A stretch of DNA of 64,000 nt from Molossus alvarezi (taxonomy: Eukaryota > Chordata > Mammalia > Chiroptera > Molossidae): NCBI GenBank assembly GCA_037176705.1, contig CM073890.1:101174591-101238590 (forward strand), given 5' to 3'. The position numbers were made by a program, and so were the translations under genes. Within the stretch, counting starts at the first letter, position 1; every line of letters begins with the position of its first letter. The notes beneath the pieces are model-generated. The model made no database searches. It was not told the origin of the DNA and was given only the letters and a program-made list of their open reading frames with translations. Positions 36,806 through 47,949 of the stretch are shown piece by piece.

Positions 36806-37617
36806 TTTGGCTATCTCAGTGGGTTTTGGAGCCTACCAAATTTTCCCTGTGGGTGTTGGTATTCTGCTGTTTGTGGCTCCTTCTCCTGGGTTTGGATGAG
36901 TGAGGGAGGACCTGTGTTAAACAGCACTGTCAAGTCTTATTTTCCTGGGTAGAGTTGCATGCCCAGGAAAGGTTCAGTTATCCTCTAGCTTTTTGCCTGG
37001 AGGCTATTAGTTGAGGTAACTTGAAGAGCCTTGGTTTCTCAGTGGAATAAAAAACTCCCTCAGGTGTTCAGAGTAAGGGCATTTCCCAAGGGTGGGGCAG
37101 ATGTTGGTTGTTAGTGAGCCTCAATTTGCATTTCAATGGCCCACCTGAGTGAGGTTAAATCTCCAAGGGAGGGGCCACCACCTATCCCCAGAGCCCTGGG
37201 AAGGAGTAAGATGGCCACCATCCTGCGTGGCTACAACTCAGCAAAAGCTCTGAGCACCCTCCAAATCCCGAGTGTCCCCACACAGTTCCAGTCTAGTCCA
37301 CCCTCCCTCTGCCAGATCCCAAGGTGAGTGGCTGTGGCTATTTTAGCATCTGTCCCGTCTCTGTGCTGTGGGAGATTAACCCCAAGGGCACTGCTCACAG
37401 CTAAGGCCGCTGCTGTCTATGGGCTCCCAGCCTCCCTCTCGTACCTCCGCAATCCTACCAGGATGGAGTCAGTGTCCCTGGTTATATAGTGCTAGAAAGC
37501 TGCTTTTCTTTGCTTTTTCCTGATGATTTGTTTTTATTTTAGTTGTAATTCCAGTTTGGTCCTGGGAAATTGTCTAAGTAGCTTCCATTCACTCTGCCAC
37601 CCTTGGAATCCTCCTTT
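36806..37617 (-). promoter_or_regulatory. L1 5' UTR and internal promoter region
   Basis: This is the most GC-rich part of the L1 and lies directly upstream of ORF1 on the minus strand. On the plus strand AAGATGGCC at 37208-37216 is a YY1-type word. In some L1s such a site near the 5' end helps position the start, but here it lies about 400 bp inside the element and in antisense. Promoter activity today is unknown. Confidence 0.6.
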
Positions 37618-37627
37618 ATTATTTATT

Positions 37628-37686
37628 GTTTAGCAGTTGAAATTAATTAGTTTCCAGAATCCATCATGATATTTTTTATATATATG

Positions 37687-37731
<45 letters not shown>

Positions 37732-38925
37732 TATAAAATTTCCTCTTATATGCAATGCCTAACCTCTGTGCTACTAAATTTTTATTCATCTTTCAAAATA
37801 TACCTTAATCATAAATTCCCCAAGTAAACTTTTTCTTATAGTCAAAGGCAGGTAACATTAAACCAGATTCCCTGGGTCCTACATATTATTTTTTAAATAT
37901 TTCAGTCCTATATTGAACACACTGTTTATATAATTTATGTTTTGTGCTATGTAGCTCATTTTCTAGATAATGAAACCATTGAAGTTAGGTAGTCTTTCTC
38001 AATTAAGACAAAAATATTCCCTGCACAAAAGTTATACTTGTAATAATTTATTACTTGAATGAATAAACAAGTGTATAATAATAACAAATCAAGTGTGACA
38101 AATCCACATATTTATGGAGTTGGAATATGTTTAGATCATTGAGGAAATCAGCCCAATCTTCTAAACTCTGGAACTTCAATAGTTCTAGAAGATGCCCAGT
38201 ACTATTAGAACTGCACCAAGAATCTTCTTTGACTTATAATCATTCCAATAGATTTTCCCCCAGCTCAAAGTTTTTCTGTAATTCCAAACTAATATTCTCT
38301 TGTAACAAGAATGCAAATGATTGACATTGAGGGTAACAATTTTTTTTTTTTTTGGTAAAGAGAAAATATTTACTGTTTTCTTTCCTTAAATTGTCCTAGG
38401 TATTTTACTTGCTATTTACATTTATAAACAGCTTACTAAATATATTTTACATCTCCTAAGACAAAAATAGACTATCTTCCGTTGTAATCTTTGAAAAAGA
38501 AATGCACATATAGGACTTATAAAAAGGATTGATCAACTTTTATTTGACCTTCATCCCTTTGGAACAGATAAGCATATGGTGAATCTAGTATTTTAAGAAT
38601 CTGAATATTTAAAAAACACTTGACATCATTCTCCACTCCCCACACATAAGCAGAAATCCTAGAGGTAGATTGAACTCATTGACAAACATGGGATGGTCTA
38701 AAACTGATATGGCCTCTAGATGAATAAATAAGTGTTGTATCCTCCGGAAATACCAAATTTATGAAAGATATAAAATTAACATCAAGGTAGTTACAATCTG
38801 TTTGGAAAGTCAACATGTACTAACTTGAAACAAAAGTTTATAGTAATAAAGCATTTAAAATTTCAAGGAGGATAAAGAAAGATATCATTGAGGGAAATAT
38901 TTATAGAATAGATTGTTGTCCCATC
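37628..38925. other. Unassigned AT-rich DNA with a (CA)n tract
   Basis: A TA/(CA)n/TA microsatellite occupies 37677-37732, and a T run 38338-38353. No gene or other repeat is recognised. Confidence 0.5.
37677..37732. repeat. (CA)n microsatellite flanked by (TA)n
   Basis: About 17 CA units at 37689-37723. Confidence 0.95.
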
Positions 38926-38929
38926 TATT

Positions 38930-39305
38930 TGTTCTCCCTCATAATAGATTCATGCATCTTGACCCATCATCATATAACGTAGTTGTTCTGTAGATGGACA
39001 TTATTTCTTTACCTCACTAATTTTGAACTTTACAATGCAGTAGGCTTAGACCAATGGAATGTGGATGAATGTAATTTAGTTATGTGGAAACAGAAACTTT
39101 GGTATAATTGCATGGTCTGGCTCAGTCTCTCTCTTATTTTGGTACTCTTCCAGAAGAAAATGCTGTGTCCCAGGTAGAGGCTGCTTCATTCAGTTCCAGA
39201 CGAGGACATGGGAACAGAGCTGAGCAGCACAACTGTCAACGTAAGTGTTGTAACGTGCTAATCTTTTGACACTGTTGTTATTGCAGAAATTAATACTAGA
39301 GTAAG
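38930..39305 (+). mobile_element. MaLR (MLT1-like) LTR
   Basis: 'ttagaccaatggaatgtgga' (39047), 'ggtagaggctgcttcattcag' region (39172) and the end 'gttgttattgcagaaattaata' region (39273) follow the MLT1-type LTR wording ('ggccaatgggatgt', 'tttgttacgcagcaata'). It is diverged, and the polyadenylation signal is not clear. Confidence 0.4.
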
Positions 39306-40335
39306 AATGTTACCATGGCATATATACAACTAAATAATATGCCACTGACCTTGGGTCACGTGTCAGGCAGTGAGGAAACCATTAAAGAAGTTTAGATAAA
39401 TGACAATCCATGTTGTTTTAGCTGAAACGTTGGCTAAAACTGCTGCTTGTCATTAAATTAAGTGATGTACTTAATGAATCTGTGCTCCAAACTTTGTTAT
39501 TAGCTGTATTCTTTTTTTTTTATAATACCACAGGAAAGAGTGAGTTTGGGAAAAAGTTACGCTGTTGGCAAGTAGAAATGGAACAGACAAAAAGAGAATT
39601 CACAAAATTCAGAACGTACAGGTTTGAAAAATGCACTCAGCTCCAATCAGTAAAACATAAACTTGAGAACAGACATGAGCCGCGGAAATCAGTGAAAACA
39701 AAGCCTTGAGAACACCACCAAATCAAGGCGGGGAGTGAGAGGTGATCATCAAGCTGCTTACTAACACTTCTCCCTGATTTGTGGTCAGGGAAAAGAGACC
39801 AAAGGTCTCAAAGAAGCCTGAGGTCAAAATGCCTATCAAGAAGGCTACACAAGAGAAATATCTCAAAAAGAATTATGGGTGTAACCACTGGCTCAAACAC
39901 CTGACTGTAATCAAATAGCTAAATGCCACCAAATATAACTTGATGATTTGGGACTCAGGAGTGAGTTGAACTGGAGTCTAATCAGGGAACTTTCCCTTCA
40001 GTCAGTAATGGCAAACCTTCACTATTGTCACACAGAGATCACCGGCCATGGAGCAGGGACTGTGAGAGTCTCCTTTTCTTCCCCTATCTAAATGGGCGTG
40101 TTTCTTTGGTACAGTATCCCTGTTTCATCATAAAGTACAGGGTGTAGATGAGGAATATACCTTGTTATTCATTTCTGTTTACAGGTCAATAAGAACTGCC
40201 TCTGGCCCTGACTGAGATCATGAGATGTAGAATTTTGTATCTTATGCCTTCATTTTAGCAATTTGGGGAAATACTGAGCGCACTTTTCACGCAGGAGGAA
40301 AACCAATTATGCCATCAAGAACACAGATTGGAACA
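39306..40335. other. Unassigned, between two MaLR-like LTRs
   Basis: This 1-kb stretch could be internal MaLR sequence if the flanking LTRs belong to one old provirus, but the two LTRs are not close to each other in sequence. Frames such as 39482-39709 show no motif. Confidence 0.3.
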
Positions 40336-40339
40336 ACTG

Positions 40340-40757
40340 GTCTTATTGTTTGAATATCGGCTCTCTCCCTTTCCAATGTATTATATAACCCTGTCTCCCA
40401 GAAAGGAAGCCTACTTTCCAGCTCTAACATAAGGCATGGGTAAGTGATTTGCTTTAGCCAATGGAATGAGAATAGACATGACATACAAATGACTGTTCAA
40501 CCTGAATCTTTGGGTACATTTTTGTAATGTATTTCACACTCTTGATTTAAGAACAACTGACCACAGATCTTGGCCAGTCTTCACACTGTGTTCTAGAACT
40601 AGAAGATACATGTAGCCAATCAGAGTCCGATCAAGTTCAGCAGAATCCAGCAGAGCTCAATAAACCCAGAGTGATGTATTGCCTCCCTTCAGCCATCCAT
40701 CCAGTCCATTTTCCTGTAGTAAAAATAAATTTCTTATTGCAACAAAGGAAAAGTAAT
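40340..40757 (+). mobile_element. MaLR (MLT1-like) LTR
   Basis: 'gatttgctttagccaatggaa' region (40447), 'gccaatcagagtccgatcaagttcagcag' region, AATAAACCC (40660) and the terminal 'cttattgcaacaaaggaaaagtaat' region match the MLT1-type order ('tgctttggccaatgg', 'gaataaa', 'ttacgcagcaatagctaact'). Confidence 0.45.
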
Positions 40758-41890
40758 CAGGAAAACTTTCTATAAACAGGTGGAATTGAAGTCATATTTG
40801 GCCTATAAGATGAAGCAAAATATATTCAAGCCAAGAGCAATTGCAAAAGTATGATAATGGGAATAACATTGGCCTGTTGGAGAAAGAATAAAAAGACAAT
40901 TCTAAATACAGAACAAGCTGCTTGATGAAGAACAACAAGAAATAGACTAAAATTCGAAGCAAGTTGGTAAGATTCTCCAACCCTGGGGCTTTATGAATGG
41001 CACAGTAACATAACACAGCCTGCCTATGTTATTATGCTAACGTGTTTCCAGTTTCTGTAGTCTTGTGATTTATGTGTATGTTGAGATGCACTCTCCTCTC
41101 AGAGTGCTCTTACCTGTCACAGATAGGATCTAGAAATCAAGTCTATTTCCAGGGCTCTCATTTTCCTATTATTATTCATTAGAGCATATTTAAATCTTAA
41201 TGTTTTAATGTGAAACCTTTTCAACTTTTATTGACTTTGAGTTCACATCCTTAGGAATGTGTCCCAGTATTAATCTGAAATTAGAAAAAAATAACAAAAT
41301 GGCAAAAAGCTTTATTTCAATTATCTCTAATGTGTAACTTGATTTTCACTGCTAAATACAGACCTATATTAGTTTTTATTAAAATAGTAGTGGTATCTTA
41401 TTCAGTAAGAGAACAGAACTGTCAGCTACTGAGAAAACTTTGCTCGAACTATGTGACCAAATGCCCTGTAGTCCAGAGGGTAGAGCTATCAGTGACATTT
41501 CTTTCAATCCTAATGTCATCAGAGCCAATATTTTGGGGACAAGATTTTATTTCAAAGTGACAGGTGAGCCTTGTAGCAATTTTACTTTTCTCTTTCTGAG
41601 AAATGATGAATTTCAGTATGTTAATATGTTTTTTTATTTTTTAGGTGGTAGGCAGCCTGCAATAGTGAAATGTGTTTGTTTTTATTTGACCTATGAACTC
41701 CATGTGTCATGAGGTGACTGAACTCATCTCCTAAGAAATGCAATGTTATCTATCACCACAAACAATAGTATTAACGTAAACAGACATTAAAGTATTGGGC
41801 AATATGACTCAGTTCAGCCATATAATGATTCATTTATTCAGTTTAGAACTTTATTTTTAGTCCCAACTGAGTACATCAGTTCCTTTGATT
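40758..41890. other. Unassigned DNA
   Basis: No repeat is recognised. Overlapping plus-strand frames at 41330-41560 and 41440-41712 carry no motif. Confidence 0.5.
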
Positions 41891-41906
41891 AAGATGTGAC
41901 TGCATA

Positions 41907-42028
41907 AGCCATGGACACAGACAATAGTGTGGTAAGGTGGGGGGGGGATGGGCTGGAGGGGGTCAGCGGGGATTAAATGGTTGACATCTATAATACTTTC
42001 AACAATAAAGATCATTTTTTTTAAAAAA
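41907..42028 (+). mobile_element. L1 3' tail fragment, sense
   Basis: 'acacagacaatagtgtggt' (41918), G-rich runs, 'tctataatactttcaacaataaag' region with AATAAA (42005) and a short A-tail are the 3' end of an L1 subfamily distinct from the young short-UTR one. An eroded duplication is visible (aagatgtgactgcata at 41891-41906 against aagatgttactttaca at 42029-42044). It is only about 120 bp, a severely truncated insertion. Confidence 0.65.
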
Positions 42029-42130
42029 AAGATGTTACTTTACAGAAAATTGAAACATTCTTATTTTCTTTCTCTGTGCAACAGTAAATTTGAGATTAGC
42101 TCAGCAAGTCACATTTAATAACCAATCTTG

Positions 42131-42376
42131 CCCTGTTTGGCTCAGCCATTAGAGAGTCCAGGGTTCAGTTCCCACTAAGGGCACGTACCTCGGTTGCAGT
42201 TTGTCCCTGGCCCTGCCTGGGGTCGTGTGGGTGGCAACCAGTCGATGTGTCTCTCTCAAATTGATGTGTCTCTCTCTCTCTCTTCCTCCCTCTTTCCCTC
42301 CTGTTCTATCTGAAGATAAATACTAAAATGTCCTCGGGTGAGGATAAAAGGATAAAAAATAAAAAAATTAAATAAA
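42131..42376 (+). mobile_element. VES-type tRNA SINE (type A), head deleted
   Basis: The duplication aaccaatcttg is at 42120-42130 and 42377-42387. The head shows box A, then jumps from 'attagaga' to 'gtccagggttcag', losing roughly 25 nt between the A and B boxes. The hairpin tcctc-gggt-gagga is at 42331-42344. The shortened A-B spacing may impair polymerase III transcription, so the deletion probably arose after insertion. Confidence 0.87.
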
Positions 42377-42387
42377 AACCAATCTTG

Positions 42388-42733
42388 ATTTTAACATTAA
42401 ATTTCATATAGGTCTTTACATAGTTTTGCATTAAAATTAATTTTTAAAGCATTTACCTAAACATTGAAAGTTGAAACTGTAACCACATTGCTGTAACTGA
42501 CTTAGTGATATAATTTAGGATCTGCATTCCATATTAGCCCAGTAGACAAAGTGGCATTAAAGTTATCAGTGAGCTTCTACAGATGCCTGCTGCTGGTAGA
42601 AGACAGATGAGTTTCCAGAAAGCTAGTCATATGACTAAGAAAATGCCTCCCTACATCTCCCTGACATCTGCCCATTTCTCCTCCTTTCACTCTGTTTTTA
42701 TCTCCTGGGAGGACATAAATAGAAATCCAAGTA
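42388..42733. other. Short unassigned spacer
   Basis: Nothing is recognised between two SINEs. Confidence 0.5.
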
Positions 42734-42748
42734 TTATTATTCCTCTTT

Positions 42749-42976
42749 TTTTTATTTTTTTTATTTTTTTTCCTTTGTTGATTTTTAGAGAAAGAGGAAG
42801 TGAGAGGGAGAGAAAGATAGAAACATCGATGAGAGAGGACATCAATGGGCCTTCTCCTACATACTTCCCTCTGGGGATCGGGACCACAACCTGGGCATGT
42901 GTCCTGACTGGGAATTGAACCGACAACCTCTTGGTGCATGGGTCGACCCTCAACCACTGCGCCACACTGGCCGGAC
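42749..42976 (-). mobile_element. VES-related tRNA SINE (type B)
   Basis: The duplication ttattattcctcttt (42734-42748) and ttattatttctcttt (42977-42991) differs at one base. On minus: head 'gtccggccagtgtggcgcag', a box-B region, 'cccaggttgtggtcccgatc', the 'catcgatgtttc' middle and an A/T-rich tail. Confidence 0.87.
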
Positions 42977-43089
42977 TTATTATTTCTCTTTAGTGTCTGG
43001 AACCTTGTATATTTTAAAATTATAAATGTATTAAAACACCTGTCAAATACTTGGTATTTATGAAGTTTTATTTAGACCAATGGAATTTT

Positions 43090-43440
43090 AAAGTTTTTCC
43101 TTGTTTGTACATTATACCCTCCCTATAACCTCCAATGTCCTGCACCTTGTCCAAACCTTGTACTGCTCCCCAGACATTCCCCATCACAGAGATACATCTA
43201 GTGCCTTTCACCTTCTTCTGGCTTCCTTACATTTTCACATGCCCCAGAAGCTGGGACACTGTTCCTCCACCCCTCTCTGCCTAGCCAGCATCACCTCGTC
43301 TTCGTTTCTCGGGACCTTAGCCACCTTTCTGTGAAACTTTCTCTGAAGCCCTAGACCAGGTGAGATGCCCCTGTCACATACTCTTTCAAAGAGACTATAT
43401 ATTTTTTCTAATATTTATAATCTGAATTTGTGTATTTATC
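43090..43440 (+). mobile_element. L2 LINE fragment
   Basis: 'tctctgcctagccagcatcacctc' region, 'tttctgtgaaactttctctgaagcc' region and the following '..ctatatattttttctaatatttataatc' region fit the 3' part of L2 in order. It is diverged. Confidence 0.45.
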
Positions 43441-44410
43441 TTTAAAACTACAATATTGGAATAACATATTACGTTTGCTAATTGCTTCTGATGTGTTTAA
43501 ATCTGGGAAGAAGAACATGCATAATAAATTTAGATGATAGTAGTTACCTAAAATTGGAGAGGAGGTATCTGTGGCTGAAATGAAAAGATTGTTAAATTCT
43601 AGAATTACCAAACCAAACATGACTCAGGAGGTCTAGCACATAGAAACAAAACAAACAAAACAAAAACAACGACATGGGATTAACTCAACTGCGTAATTTT
43701 AGAATTATGTAAATGTCTCACTCCATTTGAGGATGATATTTTCACTGACTACAAGCTCCTCACTAGCCCACTTTAATTGGCTGTCTTGGCAGATATTTGG
43801 TAACTGTAATGTACAGGTCAAATAAACTCCCTAATATGTTTTTCAGCACTTTCAGTAGGCTTCCTGCAAGTTAAATGGAAGTAAAGAAATCGCATTATCA
43901 GTTTTTTTCCCCTAATTAGAACAGACCTTTTCATTACCATTTTGTCTTGCTATTTCATCTGTGAGCTTGAGGTAGCTACTGTCTGATGACTCGGGAGAAA
44001 AGGGAGAAAGGTCACGGCTGACTTTGTCTCGGCTTCTTGCCTTTGTGTAGTCCCAGCAGGAACCTTGCTCTCAGGGATGTTTAAAGAAATCAGTGGCTTC
44101 TACGATGAGTGAGAAACTGTACAACGTCTGGGTAGGAGGTTAATTAGGAATGAAAGGGCTTAAAATCTTTCTCAGAGAAATTTCTTTTGGGAGGTCATTT
44201 TCAGAGGGGTGCAGATTTATGCATCTCTGAGGGCTTTAAAAAAAGAGTATCTTTTAGGAAATGGAGAACCAGCCAAAAATCATGAGGATCAAAACTAGAA
44301 GGAACTCATTGATGAATAAGAAGTAATTTCCAAAGTCCATTAGGAAATCTAGTAATTTCTGTCTCTTAAACCACTGCTATTTGCATATATTTTACTGCAG
44401 ATATTATTAA
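43441..44410. other. Unassigned DNA
   Basis: No gene or clear repeat is recognised. An AAAC-rich patch lies at 43647-43670. Confidence 0.5.
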
Positions 44411-44411
44411 A

Positions 44412-44946
44412 CGTGGACAATGGGGGCCACGTGCTAACCGGACCAGCTCAGGGCAGACCTGTATGGTGGCTTTGCAAACTCAGAGACCCAAAGTAGCCAC
44501 AAAGGATGGTCTGAAATGAAAACTTTTTAACTAAAAGCAGTCTTTGACAACTATGATAGGAATGTCAGGGTATCTCCCCTTTTCTCCAGATCCCTCAAGG
44601 CACAATTGCACCAGGGCTGAGACCATTGTTATCTGTTGACTGTTAAGTGTTAATTGTTGACTATTAACTATCCCCCCTTCCCCAAGAAAAGATGTATATG
44701 TCTATCATTTTACTTTTTATCCAATGGCAGAGAATCCCCCCACCCCTACTTTGCTTTGTCCCACCTCCCTGGTCTATGGCCAGTGGATTTCCTGTAACCC
44801 ACTTGCATCTTCCCTTCTGACTGTACTATATAAAATGAGGTGCAAAGTGCCCTTCTCTGGAGCATTGTCTCAATCCGTTGACAGTTCCGCCCAAATAAAC
44901 TCACAAAAATTCCCCATAGGTTTGAATGTTTCTTACATTGACAAAA
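44412..44946 (+). mobile_element. ERV class I-like LTR, sense
   Basis: A TATA box 'tatataaaatgagg' at about 44828 is followed by 'gagcattgtctcaatccgttgacag' region, the polyadenylation signal AATAAA at about 44895 and a short U5 ending near 'cttacattgaca'. A G-rich 'tgggggccacgtgctaacc' lies near the proposed 5' end. No partner LTR or clear target-site duplication was found. Confidence 0.55.
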
Positions 44947-45544
44947 ACAATACTAACTCATAGCAAGAATTTTGTAATTAATTTTCAGTCATTTTTTCAT
45001 TTACATTAGACAAGAGATGTTATTACATTTGTTTTTGTTATTAAATTGTGTTCGGTGTAATGAGAGAACTATATAAATTGTCTGCCAGGGAGAGTCAGTT
45101 AATTTTATCCGATTTACATTACATAACATGGGCAAGATATTGTTGAGACTATAAAAGAAAATGTGTTGATTCATTGAATATTCAAGTGAGTATAAGAGTC
45201 TTATGCTAACCACAGAGGAAATAAAAGCAAAACGTATGTTTACATTCAAATAGCAGTTTATAATCTAGTAGAGGATATGTAGCTTCAAAAACCAGTATAA
45301 ACTCGTGATGTTTTCTATTGTCAGGTCCCAGGAAATGCCAGCATGATCACCTGTGGATAAAACAAGCAAGTTCGTTCCTACGGCAGTAGGGGAGCTACTG
45401 TTTTGACAGTCTTAGTAGAGTCTCAGAAGGCAGATATCAATGGCAGTATATTCAAAAGGGTTTGGAGATTGCATTGAAAATGAGTTTTCTGTAAGGACAT
45501 GAAAGGTTAAAGTCTGTGCTGTGGTATACAGGCAGACTAAATGG
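44947..45544. other. Unassigned DNA
   Basis: No repeat is recognised. A minus-strand frame of 82 codons (45001-45249) lacks motifs. Confidence 0.45.
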
Positions 45545-45960
45545 CAATCCCAGATGGTGAATAAAGAAAAATTGGATTTATTTTTTTAAAAAGGGGGAGA
45601 TGGGGGATGGGGATACCCCAAGGCCAGGGCTACGCATCACAGAGCCACGGGGTCCATAATGGCAGCTGCTAGAAGCTCGAGTTTTCATCCTTAAATACAG
45701 CCCCTGGCAGGAAGCCTTTGAGGTCAGTGAGTTTTGGGGTCTTGGTGGGTGGGTATGGGCAGGTGGGTCGGGTCTACAGGAATTAGGATGTGCAATTCGG
45801 TGTTTCTTGGTAATTTTAGTTATTTTTATGGTTTGATTCCTGGTGGCCTGCATTTCTTCTCTGGCCAGTTCTCCTGGTCTTTTGTTCTCCTGTGGTGGGA
45901 AGCTTATAACGTGGCTGTTAAGAATTAAATTGCTTTGTAAGACCTAACTGGACAAATACT
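45545..45960 (-). mobile_element. ERV-like LTR, minus orientation
   Basis: On minus: a TATA-like 'gtatttaagg' (about 45695), a GC-rich leader 'gaccccgtggctctgtgatgcg' region, then 'aaaaataaatccaat' with AATAAA (about 45575) and 'tctttattcaccatctggg'. The spacing of TATA to poly(A) signal, about 120 nt, suits an LTR. The minus-strand frame here (45578-45853) is proline-rich and fortuitous. Confidence 0.45.
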
Positions 45961-45979
45961 AATTAAAAATAAAAGGCTT

Positions 45980-46190
45980 GCCTGGCCAGTGTGGCTCAGT
46001 GGTTGAGCATCGACCTATGCACCCAGAGGTTGCCAGTTTGATTCCTGGTCAGAGCACATGCCCGGATTGTGGGCCAGATCCTCAGTGGGGGACACACAGG
46101 AGGCGGCCTATCATGTTCTCTCTCATTATTTCTCTCTCTCTCTCCCTCTCACTTCCTCTCTCCCAAAATCAAGAAAAAAAAAATTTAAAT
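45980..46190 (+). mobile_element. VES-related tRNA SINE (type B)
   Basis: The duplication aaaaataaaaggctt is perfect at 45965-45979 and 46191-46205. Head 'gcctggccagtgtggctcag', box B 'ccagtttgattcctgg', then 'cccggattgtgggcc', a CT-rich middle and an A-rich tail. Confidence 0.9.
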
Positions 46191-46205
46191 AAAAATAAAA
46201 GGCTT

Positions 46206-46845
46206 AATTTTCTCTGTTAAAAATAAAGGAAGAGAGTTTCCTCTCCTTTTTCTTTGAGCATTTGCTTTAGAAAAATGTCATTTTAACTATTTTTTCTTAT
46301 TTTTGAAATACATATATTATTTTGAAAACCAGGTTGGTATGATTTTATTTTATGACCTAGGATTGTCTTACTCAAGGACTTGGGAGCTGTCACTTTGAAA
46401 TGTAATCATCAAGGGACATAGCACCCCTAACTCTCAGTCTTGGTGGCACGGTAGGAGCATAACTCTGGAGCACATTGTTCAAACTTGCAAAACTACCCTG
46501 TTATAAAGAGATGAAAAGTTTGATTTTCCTCTGGATAAAGCCAACGAACTCACATAGATGGTCACCCTAACAATCAAGTAAGGTTGAGATGAACTAGATG
46601 TGACAAATGGTGCTATTAAGTCAGCTGACTTTAGAACTAGTTGTCGCTTTTTTGGGAAACATGTAGTAGGTTGCATCTGCCTGGCTATGTAAATGAGTGG
46701 GATTTATTTTGGTCATTTCCATCTCTTAGATTGCTTGTGATACACATCACATTCTGGTTTAATTAATGCTTATTCAAAAATGAAAATGAAATCTTAACTA
46801 CCTTTGTAGAAAGGATATCTGGGTTGGGAGATTTTGTTTTTATTT
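46206..46845. other. Unassigned DNA
   Basis: Nothing is recognised. Confidence 0.5.
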
Positions 46846-46849
46846 ATGT

Positions 46850-47060
46850 TTTCTCAACACTCCCCATGTAGGGGACCTGTTCGGGCAGGACAAAGGTCGA
46901 GGATAATTCAGCATTGAGGGACACAGTGAGAGAAGGGTTCTGAGTGAGAAAGAGTAAAGACTTGTTGTCTAGCTAAATTGGGCATTATTATTCAGAGGAG
47001 GGGTTATTTATACTCATGGGGAGCATGTAACTCTTCTTTTGTTCAGATAAATGAATATCC
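46850..47060 (-). mobile_element. LTR-like fragment, minus orientation
   Basis: On minus: 'catgctccccatgagtataaataacccc' region with a TATA box (about 47012), then 'tttactctttctcactcagaaccc' region, 'ctgtgtccctcaatgctgaa' and an end near 'ggggagtgttgagaaaac'. This resembles the R-U5 half of a class I ERV LTR, with no AATAAA visible. Confidence 0.4.
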
Positions 47061-47279
47061 AGTTAAGTTCCTAAAACAATTAACAAAACTATTGGAACAT
47101 CATCTCCCTGGACAAAAAAAAAAAAAAATTCTAGAGTATTAGATTTATGTTAATTGCAGGCAGTTAAATATTAAATTCATGTTAGGGTAAACAACAAGGT
47201 CTGTGACGGTAAATGGTTTCAATTCCCATGTGAAAAATTGCCATTTAAATGATAGAAGGCAAATGTTGTTTATTTTCAG

Positions 47280-47640
47280 AGTAAAGAGGCATCATATTTA
47301 AGGTATGATAGGTGGAAGTATGTTTGTAAGTCTATTGACATTTGTGACTGTTCTTGAAAACAAGAAAAAATTTCAATTGGAAGGCATGGGCAGGAAAGAT
47401 GTTCTAGATAGAACTGATCGAACAGCGCATGAAGCTCTAACCTGGGGCGAGGTATGGAGCTCTGTTAAGTAGTCAGAGGTGAGTCTGGAAAAAGATAGGG
47501 GAGATTCTGAAGAATTTTGAGTATTGGCCTTGGAACGTTGGTATTTACTTGGTAGTGCTACCATAGTTAGCTAAGTATTGATGGGAGAGGAAGCAAACGG
47601 GGTCAGACATTGTTGAGCATATTCATCTGGTTAGCAGAGG
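47280..47640 (-). mobile_element. L2-like LINE fragment, antisense
   Basis: 'ggaaggcatgggcaggaaagatg' region, 'acagcgcatgaagctctaacctgggg' region and 'gattctgaagaattttgagtattggcctt' region follow reversed L2-like wording ('...aacagcaagtgcaaaggccctgaggc...'). Confidence 0.4.
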
Positions 47641-47949
47641 CCTGCTTGCTTCACCAGGAAGGACAGCTTCACACTCCAGGGAATCCCAGCATGTCCCTCC
47701 AAGGGGATTAACTCCCCTCCCTTCCCTGCTCTGGTCGGGGATGCCTTGTGTGGAGGGGAGCAGGGGAGGTAAGGACATGGGCAATGAACTCAAAGTGGTA
47801 CAGGGAGAGGATTTAACATAGAGGACTGTCAGTCTAACCTGGGAAGAAGATCTTGGTTGGGGAGGTGGACCCAAAACAAGTCTGTGAAAACTGGGGAAGA
47901 TGATTGGTTATTTTGAAAAACTCCCATTAAAATCCCTGGAGACAAAGAG

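Larger units (their letters stand above)
31800..37617 (-). mobile_element. Nearly full-length L1, inactive
   Basis: On the minus strand the element runs from a GC-richer 5' UTR (37617 to about 36806) through ORF1 and ORF2 to a short 3' UTR and A-rich tail at 31800. Its length, about 5.8 kb, is close to a complete L1. A weak 10-bp duplication, attatttatt, is at 31800-31809 and 37618-37627, but it is low-complexity. ORF1 and ORF2 are both broken, so it cannot move by itself. It belongs to the same short-UTR subfamily as the truncated copies at 301-1164 and 58208-58657. Confidence 0.9.

Noticed and set aside
36405..36899. 164-codon plus-strand open frame, the second longest in the window
   Set aside because: It lies antisense to L1 ORF1 and its hydrophobic, Phe/Leu/Ser-rich composition is the expected mirror of Lys/Glu-rich ORF1 codons.
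38930..40757. One MaLR provirus made of two LTRs and a 1-kb interior
   Set aside because: Orientation and spacing fit, but the two LTRs are too different from each other and no internal sequence or outer duplication is recognisable.
42577..42965. Overlapping minus-strand frames of 126 and 92 codons
   Set aside because: They run through a type B SINE and its A-tail, and similar frames appear in the SINE at 49.75 kb.
45578..45853. 91-codon proline-rich minus-strand frame
   Set aside because: It sits in an LTR-like segment; low-complexity proline and histidine codons reflect the C-rich strand.
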